The translations under genes and the position numbers were made by a program. A stretch of DNA of 58,945 nt from Nostoc sp. T09 (lineage in GTDB: Bacteria; Cyanobacteriota; Cyanobacteriia; Cyanobacteriales; Nostocaceae): the NCBI RefSeq assembly GCF_002154695.1, contig NZ_MTAV01000016.1:3731-62675 (forward strand), read 5' to 3'. Numbering within the stretch: position 1 is the stretch's first letter; the number at the start of each line of letters is the position of its first letter. Positions 46,459 through 55,395 of this stretch are shown piece after piece. Under the pieces are notes generated by a model. It saw only the letters and a program-made list of their open reading frames with translations. It did not search any database and was not told the DNA's origin.

Positions 46459-46938
46459 TTACTTATCAGGTGATTTTAAGGCCTGATCTAGAACTTGTCT
46501 TGCCTGCTCTGCTTTAGTTCGCGCATCTTGGTAACGTAGATTAGCTTGGGCAAAATTTTTGAGGAGTTTAAAACCTTCTTTGAGGCGAGAAATTTCTTCT
46601 TCTGTTACTGAATTATCTGAGAACAAAATATCAACTGCCTTGCGAATTTCTAAGGCTTCAGTACGTGATTCCTGAACTTTGAGCTTAAGTGTGGCAAGGT
46701 TGCTAAGAACCTGCACAGCTTGAGTAATGGCATCTTCACCACTAGCAGTCTCAGTAGTTGGTTCTTTTACCTCAATTAATTGTTGAGGACCAAATCCCTC
46801 TTCTAGTTCTGTGGGGAGGTTACCTGCATCCATCAGTTCCATCAGCTGATCCATTGCTTTCTCACGGGCTTTGGCTGAATCTTTACCAGAAACACTGAGG
46901 ATAATTTCTGGGCTTTGAGCGAGAGTGTACTGAACCAT
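46459..46938 (-). CDS. Cyanobacterial conserved hypothetical protein, helical
   Basis: 159 residues. The N-terminal 40 residues (TLAQSPEIILSVSGKDSAKA, REKAMDQLMELMDAGNLP) are globular-looking. Residues 75-159 are predicted coiled coil (LATLKLKVQESRTEALEIRK, ARTKAEQARQVLDQALKSPD). No signal peptide or membrane segment. I do not recognise a named domain. It is convergent with the Wzc-like kinase gene and divergent from the 431-residue membrane-protein gene, so it stands alone. Confidence 0.75.
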   Translation of the reverse strand: MVQYTLAQSPEIILSVSGKDSAKAREKAMDQLMELMDAGNLPTELEEGFGPQQLIEVKEPTTETASGEDAITQAVQVLSNLATLKLKVQESRTEALEIRKAVDILFSDNSVTEEEISRLKEGFKLLKNFAQANLRYQDARTKAEQARQVLDQALKSPDK

Positions 46939-47165
46939 ATTTGAGGGCAGAAAAGTTGCTATTTAACCAAGCCGAGGAAAACAATTTTAACATAAATAGA
47001 GTAGCGACCAAAACCTTAAATATTTAAAAATTAAAAATTGAAAGTGATTCTTGAGAATTGTACTGAAATTGAATATTGAATTGGCGATCGCTTTCCCCAG
47101 TCACCCCAAATAAAACTTTATACTTGAATAAAGAGAGTAAAAATGTTTAACAGGAGGGGAGAGCT

Positions 47166-48461
47166 ATGGCTCCCAATCCCACCATTATGCACGCTGTGGA
47201 ACAACTGGGTTATCGCGTCACCGTTGGTGATGTAGCAACCCAGGCAGGATTAAATATCGCGGAGGCGGGACAAGGGTTATTAGCTTTAGCATCTGATGCT
47301 GGCGGACATTTACAGGTAGCAGAATCAGGTGATATTGTTTACCTATTTCCACAAGATTTTCGGTCAAATTTACGTAACAAGTATTTGCAGTTACGGTTTC
47401 AGGAATGGTGGCAAAAGGTTTGGGGCGCTCTGTTTTACCTGATTCGCATTTCCTTTGGGATTTTCTTAATTGCTTCTATCGCCTTAATTACTGTTACCAT
47501 CATCATTATCATTACTGCTATGAACTCAGATCGTGATAGTGACAATAGAGGCAGTAATTATGGGGGCGGTGGCTTCTTTTTTTTTCCAGATTTATTTTGG
47601 TATTTTAGCCCCAATTATCAGACTGAATATCAGGAACGGCGACGCGAAAGAAACCAAACAAGCAATCTAAATTTTTTTGAGGCTGTTTTTTCGTTTTTGT
47701 TTGGTGATGGTAATCCTAATGCCAACTTAGAAGAACGTCGTTGGCAGGAAATTGCTGCTGTAATTCGTAATAATCGTGGTGCAGTTGTAGCAGAGCAAAT
47801 AGCTCCTTATTTGGATAATATTGGTGAGAGATACCAACAAGAATACGAAGACTATATGTTGCCTGTGCTCATACGATTCAATGGGCAACCAGAGGTAAGT
47901 CCCGATGGACAAATTGTCTATTACTTCCCAGAATTGCAGGTGAAAGCGAGCAAAAAGCGTCATCAATCGATTCCAGTATATTTAGAGGAATCACTCTGGC
48001 GTTTTAGTGCAGCAAGTTCAGGACAAAATATGCTCAGTGCTGGGTTGGGCGTACTAAATTTTGTTGGTGCTTTAGTACTGGGAAGTTTGTTAAGAGATGG
48101 TATAGTTGCTGCCCAATTAGGTGGATTGGTAGCTTTTGTCCAAGGGATTTATTGGCTACTGTTAGCTTATGGAATAGGCTTTTTGGGTATACCGTTAGTC
48201 CGTTATTTCTGGATTCAGTGGCGCAATAGTAAAATTGCCGCACGTAACCGCGATCGCCTTTCGCGGGCTAGGCTATTAACAAACATGGATGCAAGTTTAC
48301 AGCACAAAATCGATTACGCCCTTCGGTTTGCTACAGAAAAAGTAATCGGCAAAGAAGATGTGATTTACTCTAGTGAAACTGACTTACTCGAACAGGAATT
48401 TGAGCGTTCTGCACAGATTGACGCTGAATGGCAACGTCGCTTAGATGAGTCAGGAAAATAA
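47166..48461 (+). CDS. Conserved membrane protein with N-terminal winged-helix-like region, plant-plastid homologues
   Basis: 431 residues with AGGAGGGG just upstream. Residues 1-70 (RVTVGDVATQAGLNIAEAGQ, LLALASDAGGHLQVAESGDI, VYLFPQDFR) look like a winged-helix/effector module. One membrane helix at about 90-118 (FGIFLIASIALITVTIIIII) is followed by a glycine- and phenylalanine-rich stretch. A second N-terminal-like module follows (WQEIAAVIRNNRGAVVAEQIAPYL, quoted in part: AAVIRNNRGAVVAEQIAPYL; YYFPELQV). Two further helices lie near 290-345, then a charged tail. From memory it resembles plant At5g03900, labelled 'iron-sulphur cluster biosynthesis family', but no Fe-S scaffold cysteines are seen. 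Function unknown; stand-alone. Confidence 0.8.
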   Translation: MAPNPTIMHAVEQLGYRVTVGDVATQAGLNIAEAGQGLLALASDAGGHLQVAESGDIVYLFPQDFRSNLRNKYLQLRFQEWWQKVWGALFYLIRISFGIFLIASIALITVTIIIIITAMNSDRDSDNRGSNYGGGGFFFFPDLFWYFSPNYQTEYQERRRERNQTSNLNFFEAVFSFLFGDGNPNANLEERRWQEIAAVIRNNRGAVVAEQIAPYLDNIGERYQQEYEDYMLPVLIRFNGQPEVSPDGQIVYYFPELQVKASKKRHQSIPVYLEESLWRFSAASSGQNMLSAGLGVLNFVGALVLGSLLRDGIVAAQLGGLVAFVQGIYWLLLAYGIGFLGIPLVRYFWIQWRNSKIAARNRDRLSRARLLTNMDASLQHKIDYALRFATEKVIGKEDVIYSSETDLLEQEFERSAQIDAEWQRRLDESGK

Positions 48462-48843
48462 GCCGATTAGGTTTTGCTGCATAAATGAGCTTAAAAGATT
48501 TGGGGATTGGCACCCAATCCCCAATTCCTAGTCACCAGTCTGCTTGATGGATTGGCTGCTAAAAAAGTCGACTTGTCTATGTCGCACAATTCGCTTGCGT
48601 AATTCATCCGCTATCAAAATTAACAGTGGCCGCATTATTGAATATTTTGGTTTATCGTCCCTGTTCGACGAAGTTTACACTAGCGGACTGAAATAACCAG
48701 GAGTGTAAAATGTGACTTGATTCATCACATTTTACGCGAAAATCTTTCAATTCGTAATAGTTTCAAATAATCAACCAGAACTATTGTGTTTTTAAATACT
48801 CGGATGACTAATTAGAATGACATAATCAGCCATATCACCCCAA
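48462..48843. other. Intergenic region with long inverted repeat
   Basis: About 390 bases without a supported gene. The notable content is the inverted repeat at 48705-48735, listed separately. Confidence 0.5.
48705..48735. promoter_or_regulatory. Perfect 11-bp inverted repeat upstream of HpxZ-like gene
   Basis: GTAAAATGTGA (48705-48715) and TCACATTTTAC (48725-48735) flank the 9-base spacer CTTGATTCA. It contains TGTGA and TCACA half-sites as in CRP-type operators, but the spacer is 9 rather than 6 bases. It lies about 120 bases before the next start codon. It could equally be an RNA hairpin. Confidence 0.5.
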
Positions 48844-48855
48844 TTGATCGCAACA

Positions 48856-49242
48856 ATGACTACAGTAAATGATCCTGCTGTTGTAGCTGAAGTAACTGAT
48901 TTGTACCTCAAGTACGAAGAAGCCTTGGTTAATAACAATCTGGAAGTGATGGATAGTTTATTTTGGGATGCACCAGAAGTAGTACGCTTTGGTTTAGCAG
49001 AAAACCTCTACGGTGGTGAAGAGATTCGCAATTTTCGCGCCTCTCGACCGAACCCAAAAATCGAACGAGAAATTTCCAATCTCAAAGTTGTGGCGTTTGC
49101 AAAGGATACAGCAACTGTAACGCTAGAATTTCGTCGCATTATCGATGGTGTAGAACGTTTTGGGCGACAAAGCCAGACTTGGTACAGATTTCCGGATGGG
49201 TGGAAGGTGGTTTCGGCTCATGTTTCTTTGTTACCTGTGTGA
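48856..49242 (+). CDS. AtzH/HpxZ-like NTF2-fold protein (DUF3225)
   Basis: 128 residues from ATG 48856 (the frame opens at TTG 48844). NTF2-like fold with LYLKYEEALVNNNLEVMDSL, FWDAPEVVRFGLAENLYGGE, EIRNFRASRP, VTLEFRRI and the C-terminal GRQSQTWYRFPDGWKVVSAH. This is the pattern of the AtzH-like/HpxZ family. In oxalurate catabolism loci HpxZ accompanies an amidase, and AtzH works on 1,3-dicarboxyurea, but no amidase gene is in the window. The role here is therefore open. Followed by an MBL-fold fragment. Confidence 0.85.
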   Translation: MTTVNDPAVVAEVTDLYLKYEEALVNNNLEVMDSLFWDAPEVVRFGLAENLYGGEEIRNFRASRPNPKIEREISNLKVVAFAKDTATVTLEFRRIIDGVERFGRQSQTWYRFPDGWKVVSAHVSLLPV

Positions 49243-49257
49243 GCCATACATACACAA

Positions 49258-49428
49258 CACATACCGTTTCTCCAAGAGTTAGCAGCACTCAAGTTGCGAA
49301 CCCTGGCGACAATGCATGGTTCAACGTTTCTGGGGGATGGTGAACGTGCATTGCAAGATTTAGCTGTGATGCTTGTTGAAGAAGAAGAGATGACAACTGA
49401 GCGATCATCGCGTTTATTTCATCAGTGA
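49258..49428 (+). pseudogene. C-terminal fragment of an MBL-fold hydrolase (oxygen-binding di-iron protein type)
   Basis: The plus strand reads [20 protein letters not shown] followed by [20 protein letters not shown] and a stop at 49426. This matches the last 40 residues of MBL-fold di-iron proteins (LATMHGS carries a metal-ligand histidine, followed by GDG). No start codon or upstream part is present: it begins just after the HpxZ-like stop. It is a truncated relic or a recombination scar. Family assignment is from memory. Confidence 0.6.
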
Positions 49429-49437
49429 TACAACAAG

Positions 49438-49474
49438 TGCGTAGGCGTAGCCCGCCGCAGGCATCGCTCACTGC
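49438..49474. repeat. Dispersed repeat GCGTAGGCGTAGCCCGCCGC
   Basis: GCGTAGGCGTAGCCCGCCGC followed by AGGCATCGC is a common Nostocales dispersed intergenic repeat. Here it lies between the MBL relic and the end of the WG-repeat gene. Confidence 0.6.
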
Positions 49475-49509
49475 TGCAAAATTTGAGTTTACCCAATACT
49501 CACTGCCAT

Positions 49510-51402
49510 TTAAGGTTTGCGAATATAGCCCCATTTACCTCCTGTGAAATATACTTTGCCTTGTTCTAGATCTTGTTTTAATTCTCCACCTACATTAACT
49601 AATGCCATACCTTGAGAAAAAGGTTTAGCAAAATCGAAATTCCTGGGAATTATAAATTCACCAAACTGATTAATATATCCCCATTTACCTCCCATTTTCG
49701 CAGGAGCTAATCCTTCTGAAAAAATATCAGCTTCATAAAATTGTGGCTCTATAATAAATTCTCCTAGTTTATCAATATATCCCCATTTATTCACAAATTT
49801 AACTAAGGCGAAACCTTCGGAAAAACTTGTAGCATCATCGAACTTAGATTCAATTATAATTTTGCCAGTTTTATCAATGAAACCCCATTTATTAGCTATT
49901 TTTACGGCTGCTATGTCTTCGGAGAATGATTTAGCATCATCAAATTGAGTAGCAATAATGATTTTGCCTATGTTATCAATATATCCCCACTTATCAGCTA
50001 TTTTTATCGCTGCCATGCCTGAAGAAAACGATGCAGCATCATCAAATTGTAACGCAATTATCCGGTTGGCAGTTTTATCTATATAGCCATATTTATTATT
50101 AACTTTTATCAGGGCTAGCCCTTCCGCAAAAGGTTGAGCATTATCAAATTGAAGGCGGCTGACAAGTTTACCTGTTTTATCAATGTAACCGTATTTGTAA
50201 CCCATCTTCACGGCTGCCATACCTTCAGAAAATGGTTCAACCCAATCAAATTGTGGCTTGATGTTAATTGGCTGCGATGTATCTATATAACTATAGTTAC
50301 TATTTATGCGCCGATGGGTAAAGCTATTATTTTTAATTTCTTTTATGTCAAGTGTTCTAGGAGTTTTAGAATAAAATTCAGATTTTAGCAGTTTAGCTAA
50401 AAGGTTATTCTCTTCTAGCAAAGCTTCATAGAAAAAGAAAACTTCCCCTTGAATACCAACAGAACGGTTATAGTTTAGTGCCTTAACTAAATGTTCTGAA
50501 TCAATTCGATATGTACTTTGTTTTAAAAGCACGCTAGGAATTAGTTGTGGCAATTGTTGTTTGGTAAATTGATTAGCTACAAGCCTATCTATATCTCTCT
50601 TATATAGTTCAAATTCTCGCCAATATAATTGGGGATGAATTAAATCGACTAGCCCAAGGTTAACCCAAGTTTGAGAATCTTGGAGGTAGTTTTCATAACT
50701 CCAAGGATAAGCACTCGGAGCCATTGAAATAATTAATTCCGGATTTATATTAATTATTTCCCTGTAGACGCGGGTTAAAAAATTTGAAAGAATATCTGCT
50801 CGCCACTGTAACCATTGTGGATCTTTGGGGTTTTCTGGTGGTAGTCGATTAAATTCCTGGCGATAGCGTTCAACAGTTTTTTGATCGTAACCACCTTCAC
50901 TTGGTAAAGCGGGAAAGCGATCGTCTCCTTGAATTCCATCAACTTTATAGTTTTTAATGACTTCTAAAAATAAACTTAATAAAAAGTTTTGCACTTCGCT
51001 ATCAAAAGCATTTAGCCACTCAAAACCATTTTTAGTAAGTAAATTACCAGCATAGTCACGCGCTGCCCATTCTGGTTTTTTGGCGATGATTGTACCACCT
51101 TTTTTTTGATAAGAACTAGCAAAGCCATATTCAAACCAAGGGATAACAGCAAGATTAACTCGTTTGGCTTCGACAATTAATTCGGCTAAAGGATCTCTAC
51201 CTTGAAATTGCGGATTTATTTCAACACCAAAGTTTTCTCGCATAACTCGGCTGGGATAAGTGGTGAGTCCGTTATTCCAGACAACAGGAAATACCACATT
51301 AAATCCAGTTTCAGCGAGAAAGTTCATCGCCTCGGCAATATTTTGTTTGGAGTTAAAGACTTTGCTAGCTGTTGTAGTCAGCCAAATACCACGAATTTCC
51401 AT
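49510..51402 (-). CDS. GH10-like glycosyl hydrolase (GHL10/YngK type) with seven C-terminal WG repeats
   Basis: 630 residues. Residues 1-340: TIM-barrel glycosyl-hydrolase-like domain with EIRGIWLTTTASKVF, VVFPVVWNNGLTTYPS, AVIPWFEYGFA, DGIQGDDRFPALP, ISMAPSAYPWSYENY and DLIHPQLYWREF. Residues of about 385-630: seven WG-type repeats, each about 36 residues, centred on K(Y/W)GYID, with intervening FDxxxxFSEGxAxV. No signal peptide is present. The barrel may cut a glycan; the family's usual partners are cell-wall or surface polymers. The reading frame is the same as that of the SLH/WG gene just upstream, with only TAA-TTC between them, so this is probably the second half of one larger protein. 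Confidence 0.85.
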   Translation of the reverse strand: MEIRGIWLTTTASKVFNSKQNIAEAMNFLAETGFNVVFPVVWNNGLTTYPSRVMRENFGVEINPQFQGRDPLAELIVEAKRVNLAVIPWFEYGFASSYQKKGGTIIAKKPEWAARDYAGNLLTKNGFEWLNAFDSEVQNFLLSLFLEVIKNYKVDGIQGDDRFPALPSEGGYDQKTVERYRQEFNRLPPENPKDPQWLQWRADILSNFLTRVYREIININPELIISMAPSAYPWSYENYLQDSQTWVNLGLVDLIHPQLYWREFELYKRDIDRLVANQFTKQQLPQLIPSVLLKQSTYRIDSEHLVKALNYNRSVGIQGEVFFFYEALLEENNLLAKLLKSEFYSKTPRTLDIKEIKNNSFTHRRINSNYSYIDTSQPINIKPQFDWVEPFSEGMAAVKMGYKYGYIDKTGKLVSRLQFDNAQPFAEGLALIKVNNKYGYIDKTANRIIALQFDDAASFSSGMAAIKIADKWGYIDNIGKIIIATQFDDAKSFSEDIAAVKIANKWGFIDKTGKIIIESKFDDATSFSEGFALVKFVNKWGYIDKLGEFIIEPQFYEADIFSEGLAPAKMGGKWGYINQFGEFIIPRNFDFAKPFSQGMALVNVGGELKQDLEQGKVYFTGGKWGYIRKP

Positions 51403-51405
51403 GAA

Positions 51406-52194
51406 TTAGGTTGGGCTTGATTTATTGAGATTTTCTCTGACTAATGCCAATCCTTCTGAAAAAGGATGAACTTCCTCAAATTGTGGCAGAATCACAAATT
51501 TTCCAGTTTTGTCAATATATCCCCACTGATTACTTTTTTGCGCTCGTGCTAATCCTTCCACAAAATTATCAGCAGCATCAAATTGGGGTGGAATCACGAA
51601 CAATTCTGTACCAGGAATATACTTAGAAGGTACTGTAGGAATTTCGAGAACTCGACAAATAAATGTTGCTATTTCGCCTCTAGTAACGTTTTGATTGGGC
51701 TGCAAGCGTTTGATTTCTGGGTAGTTCACAACAATGCGCTTTTCAGTTGCGGCTGCGATCGCACGTGTAGCATAACTGGGAATTTGCCCGAAATCATCAT
51801 AATATTTTTTCAAAGTATTTATCGGGTCTGCTGTTACCCCATAATTTAACCCTGATGCTAAAGCGGTTAAAGCTTGCACACGCGGAATTAGTTCATTGGG
51901 TTTAAACATCCGATTGGGATATCCAGACAGATAATTTGCCTGATATGCTTCGGCTATTGCCTTAGCCGCCCAATGATTAGCTGGTACATCTATAAAGCTA
52001 ATCTCAGGACGAGATGATGGCTGTTTTGGTAAGCCAATAGAAATAATCGCCGCAAATTCAGCACGAGTCACAGGTGCAGCTGGGCGAAAAGTACCGTCTG
52101 GATAACCTTTTAATATATTTCGCTGGGCCGCTGCAAGAATAGATGTTTTTGCCCAATGGTTTTGAATATCTGAAAACATTGACTCATTCACCAT
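51406..52194 (-). CDS. S-layer homology (SLH) protein with WG repeats, likely first half of a split gene
   Basis: 262 residues. Three SLH modules: FSDIQNHWAKTSILAAAQRN (from residue 7), FIDVPANHWAAKAIAEAYQA (from about 67) and YATRAIAAATEKRIVVNYPE (from about 138), with TFRPAAPVTRAEFA, MFKPNELIPRVQAL and LQPNQNVTRGEIA at their ends. A WG repeat follows at 210-235 (NQWGYIDKTGKFVILPQF); a second starts (FSEGLALV) but ends at NKSSPT-stop without its core. SLH modules usually anchor proteins to the cell wall, yet no signal peptide is seen. The stop TAA is one base change from CAA; the frame continues into the GH10-like gene. Confidence 0.85.
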   Translation of the reverse strand: MVNESMFSDIQNHWAKTSILAAAQRNILKGYPDGTFRPAAPVTRAEFAAIISIGLPKQPSSRPEISFIDVPANHWAAKAIAEAYQANYLSGYPNRMFKPNELIPRVQALTALASGLNYGVTADPINTLKKYYDDFGQIPSYATRAIAAATEKRIVVNYPEIKRLQPNQNVTRGEIATFICRVLEIPTVPSKYIPGTELFVIPPQFDAADNFVEGLARAQKSNQWGYIDKTGKFVILPQFEEVHPFSEGLALVRENLNKSSPT

Positions 52195-52336
52195 AAATGC
52201 CCTTAACTGTCTTAGTCTGGATAAACTAGATTTGCTACCTCAAAAATACTTAAATTGACATAAAATCTAGCAATTAGCGACAATTTAGGCAATTTGCATT
52301 TGCCATAAGTCTAAATAACAAATTTTTGTTTTTAAC

Positions 52337-53401
52337 TTAATATTTCCTAGTCTCCAGCAAATTATTCAATGTCTGCACCAAAGTGTGATTTTGTTCATCA
52401 GTGCCAACAGTAATGCGTAATTTATCTTCTAGTCCTAGTTGCTTGAAGTAGCGGATTAAAATTTTTTGTTCTTTGAGTTTTTGATAGAGGTATTCTGCAT
52501 TTCCTTGAGGAGGTTGCGCTAGTAAAAAATTGGTTTGAGAATCCCAAACACGAAAACCTAATTGTTTTAAGTCTGATGCTAGCTGAGTTCTTGATGCTTT
52601 AATCTTTGCTACACAAGCGTGTTTATAAGCTTGGTCGTTGATAGCAGCAGTTGCCACTGCACAGGCGATCGCATCAATGTTATAGCTATCTTTCACTTTA
52701 AACAACCCATCCAATAACCTGGGATTTGCCACCCCAAACCCTAATCGCAATCCTGCTAGGGAGTAACCTTTGGAAAGTGTCCGAATAATCATCACATTCT
52801 CGTATTCCTGCACTAAATCCAAAGCATTTTCTTCAGCAAAATCTACATATGCTTCATCAATTACTAAAACCCCAGATAACTGACTGGCTAATTTCCGCAG
52901 ATCATCAGTTGGTACTACATGACCCGATGGACTATTAGGAGAGGCAATAAATGTTACCGACCCATCAGCAGAAATTAATTCTTTCAAGGGCAAACTGTAA
53001 TCTTCTTCGTAAGGAATCTCTAAAATATCTGCCGCCTGCATTTCAGTTAATGTGCGATATAGCACATAAGTAGGCATTGGATAGACTACCTTGCGTCCCG
53101 GTTCAGTACAAGCACGAATAACGATGCTCAACAATTCGTCACTGCCATTACCTACAATGATCCAATCACTAGGAACGCCTAAAACTTTACTTGCGGCTTG
53201 CCGAAACTCTCCTCCGAATGGTTCTGGATATCGCCGCAACCATTCACCATCAATATTCCGCAGTACTTCTAATGCCGCAGGTGAGGGAGGATAGGCGTTT
53301 TCGTTACTGTTGAGTTTGATAATTGGTGTACCCCGTGGCGGCTGTTCACCAGGGATATAGCTAGCCATTGCATCAACATTAGAACGGAAATAGTTGGTCA
53401 T
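52337..53401 (-). CDS. hisC: Histidinol-phosphate aminotransferase
   Basis: 354 residues. Fold type I PLP enzyme: KLNSNENAYPPSPAALEVL, RRYPEPFGGEFRQAASKVLG, IIVGNGSDELLSIVIRACT, FIASPNSPSGHVVP (Asn that binds PLP), VIDEAYVDFAE (Asp-Ala-Tyr), TLSKGYSLAGLRLGFGVA (PLP lysine) and a C-terminal LRITVGTDEQNHTLV (substrate-phosphate arginine). It transfers an amino group from glutamate to imidazole-acetol phosphate in histidine synthesis. Cyanobacteria often have more than one homologue, so another aromatic amino acid role is possible. Lone gene; normal length. Confidence 0.93.
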   Translation of the reverse strand: MTNYFRSNVDAMASYIPGEQPPRGTPIIKLNSNENAYPPSPAALEVLRNIDGEWLRRYPEPFGGEFRQAASKVLGVPSDWIIVGNGSDELLSIVIRACTEPGRKVVYPMPTYVLYRTLTEMQAADILEIPYEEDYSLPLKELISADGSVTFIASPNSPSGHVVPTDDLRKLASQLSGVLVIDEAYVDFAEENALDLVQEYENVMIIRTLSKGYSLAGLRLGFGVANPRLLDGLFKVKDSYNIDAIACAVATAAINDQAYKHACVAKIKASRTQLASDLKQLGFRVWDSQTNFLLAQPPQGNAEYLYQKLKEQKILIRYFKQLGLEDKLRITVGTDEQNHTLVQTLNNLLETRKY

Positions 53402-53852
53402 AGTGCATTGGGCTGGGAAAATCCATCTGCAATCACTGGATTATTATCTATCAACCTGGCGGCGATCGCTCATTATGTCCGCCTAATTGCTGAGTAAAAA
53501 ACTCTCTGCGTTCTCTCTGGGCCTTAATGATAGGTGTTACACCAGACTTGATCTGACTGTGATTAGGTCAGATTTATATTGCTAATTGTCAAGCTTCATT
53601 AATAATTAAATATTAATAACTTGTGTTTATCGTTTAGAAAAAAAATAGTATTTGCTCTTATCTAGGCGAAAAACTTAATATTGAAACCATACAAAGCCAA
53701 GCTAGCTTGTTAACAACAAATCTCACGCAGTCTTAAGAGCGATCGCCATCAAAAACAACAAGATTTGATTAAACGATTTCCTGAACTGTCCTTACCTCTA
53801 TAAGCAGACAGGGAATAGTCAAAACATCATTAAATTATTGTGAATCAAGATT
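53402..53852. other. Intergenic region, divergent hisC and cadD promoters
   Basis: 451 bases without a gene. It holds the inverted repeat ATCTGAC/GTCAGAT (53551-53557, 53567-53573), 280 bases before cadD, which could be an operator. Nothing else stands out. Confidence 0.5.
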
Positions 53853-54521
53853 ATGAGTTGGCTGATTACTACATCAATTATTGGTATCTCTGCAGCTATT
53901 GCAACTACCTTTGATGACAATATATATTTAACAGCTTTTTTTGGTAAAGTTGATCATACTTTTCGTCCCAAGCATATTATTTGCGGTGAATTTATTGGAT
54001 TCACTATATTAGTTACCGCTAGTCTCCCGGGTTTCTTCGGTGGTTTAGTCCTTCCAGAAGCTTGGGTTGGATTACTAGGTATTCTTCCAATTATTATTGG
54101 TATTAGTAATCTCATAAGTCGCGAAGATGAATCGGGAACTGTACAAGCTGTACCATTAGACTTCAAGGATTCAGTCAAATCCAAGCGTCATAGAAACTCA
54201 TTATTGGCAACTATCCGCGATCCCCAAACTTACCGCGTTTCTGCTGTCACTATTGCCAACGGAGGAAACAATATTGGTATCTATGTGCCCTTATTTGCTA
54301 GTACTAATCTTCCAAGTCTAGGGGTAATTTTGTGTGTTTTATATTTGACTGTTGGGTTGTGGTGCTTCATATCATACAACATGACTCGTAATCCTCTGAT
54401 GGCTCCTGTTCTAGCTCGCTTTGGTCGAAAAATCTTCCCTTTTGTATTAATTTGGCTAGGATTATCTATTATGATGAAAAGTGGAACGTTTCAGCTTTTA
54501 CCTACTTTGGCAACGCTTTAA
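53853..54521 (+). CDS. cadD: Cadmium resistance transporter family protein (CadD-like)
   Basis: 222 residues with five or six membrane helices. The opening ISAAIATTFDDNIYLTAFFG carries the family's conserved aspartates in the first helix. HIICGEFIGFTILVTASLPG, AWVGLLGILPIIIGISNLIS, VSAVTIANGGNNIGIYVPLF (second conserved half) and IFPFVLIWLGLSIMMKSG follow. This is the CadD arrangement. Members are thought to export Cd2+ or related ions, but in cyanobacteria the substrate is unproven. Stand-alone, divergent from hisC. Confidence 0.85.
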   Translation: MSWLITTSIIGISAAIATTFDDNIYLTAFFGKVDHTFRPKHIICGEFIGFTILVTASLPGFFGGLVLPEAWVGLLGILPIIIGISNLISREDESGTVQAVPLDFKDSVKSKRHRNSLLATIRDPQTYRVSAVTIANGGNNIGIYVPLFASTNLPSLGVILCVLYLTVGLWCFISYNMTRNPLMAPVLARFGRKIFPFVLIWLGLSIMMKSGTFQLLPTLATL

Positions 54522-54712
54522 AAATAGGTTTGTGGCGCTGATAGAGAGCGCCTGAACTGCTGTTTCATTAATATGAAAAAATGAAAAAATATATTTATTA
54601 TGATGTATAACTAAAAATACAAAACTATAAAAGTCAGTATATTTCAGGTGTAGCCCATATAGTTGCAACATTTTAGTTTTAGTTTAACTCCATTGATCGC
54701 GAGGGGAAAATT

Positions 54713-55345
54713 ATGAAGTCAACAAGTTACCAAAAAATTACTTCCTGGATTTTTACAGCTGTATTTATAGCGTTTGTCACAGTATTTTCTCTGTTTGACC
54801 AACCTAATGCCCTAGCCCAAACAGAAACATCACCTGTAACTTCTGTACCTACCGAATCCATACCTGCTCCAGTAGTATCTCTACCTCAAGTAACATTTCC
54901 AACAATATGGTCTGTAGATCCTGTAGCAGCAAATGTCAGCCGTTTATTAACAACTAATGAATGTGTTGGATGCAATTTAGTTGGAGCACAATTAGAAAGG
55001 GCAAACCTGCAAGCTGCTAATTTAGAGGGTGCGAACCTACAAGATGCAGAATTAGAAAAGGCAAATTTACAAGGTACAAACCTACAAACAGCTAATTTGC
55101 AAGGCGTAGATTTAAGCAAAGCCAATATAGCAGGAGCAAATCTGCAAGGAGCAAATCTCTATGATGCAGATTTAGAGGGAGCAAACTTGCAAGGAGTAAA
55201 TCTCCAAGGAGCAAATCTACAAAAGGCTGATTTACAAAAAACAAATCTTCTAACTGCGAACGTACAAGGAGCAAACCTGCTAGGGGCTGATTTAGAAGAT
55301 GCAGTTCTACCCGCAGGAATCATGACTCCATATCAATATCAGTAA
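54713..55345 (+). CDS. Secreted pentapeptide-repeat protein
   Basis: 210 residues with GAGGGG upstream. Signal peptide at about 1-36 (ITSWIFTAVFIAFVTVFSLF to NALA-Q), a proline/threonine-rich linker, a conserved ECVGCNLVGAQLERANL entry with two cysteines, then about 24 pentapeptides of A(N/D)LQ(G/K) to residue 197. The repeats would form a right-handed quadrilateral beta-helix. The N-terminal signal points to the periplasm or thylakoid lumen, where several cyanobacterial members are known. A role beyond a structural scaffold is not known. A hairpin lies 50 bases downstream. Confidence 0.9.
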   Translation: MKSTSYQKITSWIFTAVFIAFVTVFSLFDQPNALAQTETSPVTSVPTESIPAPVVSLPQVTFPTIWSVDPVAANVSRLLTTNECVGCNLVGAQLERANLQAANLEGANLQDAELEKANLQGTNLQTANLQGVDLSKANIAGANLQGANLYDADLEGANLQGVNLQGANLQKADLQKTNLLTANVQGANLLGADLEDAVLPAGIMTPYQYQ

Positions 55346-55395
55346 TTAAAACTGCGTCGCTACGCTCTCTCAATAAATGGTAAATCCATAAATTT

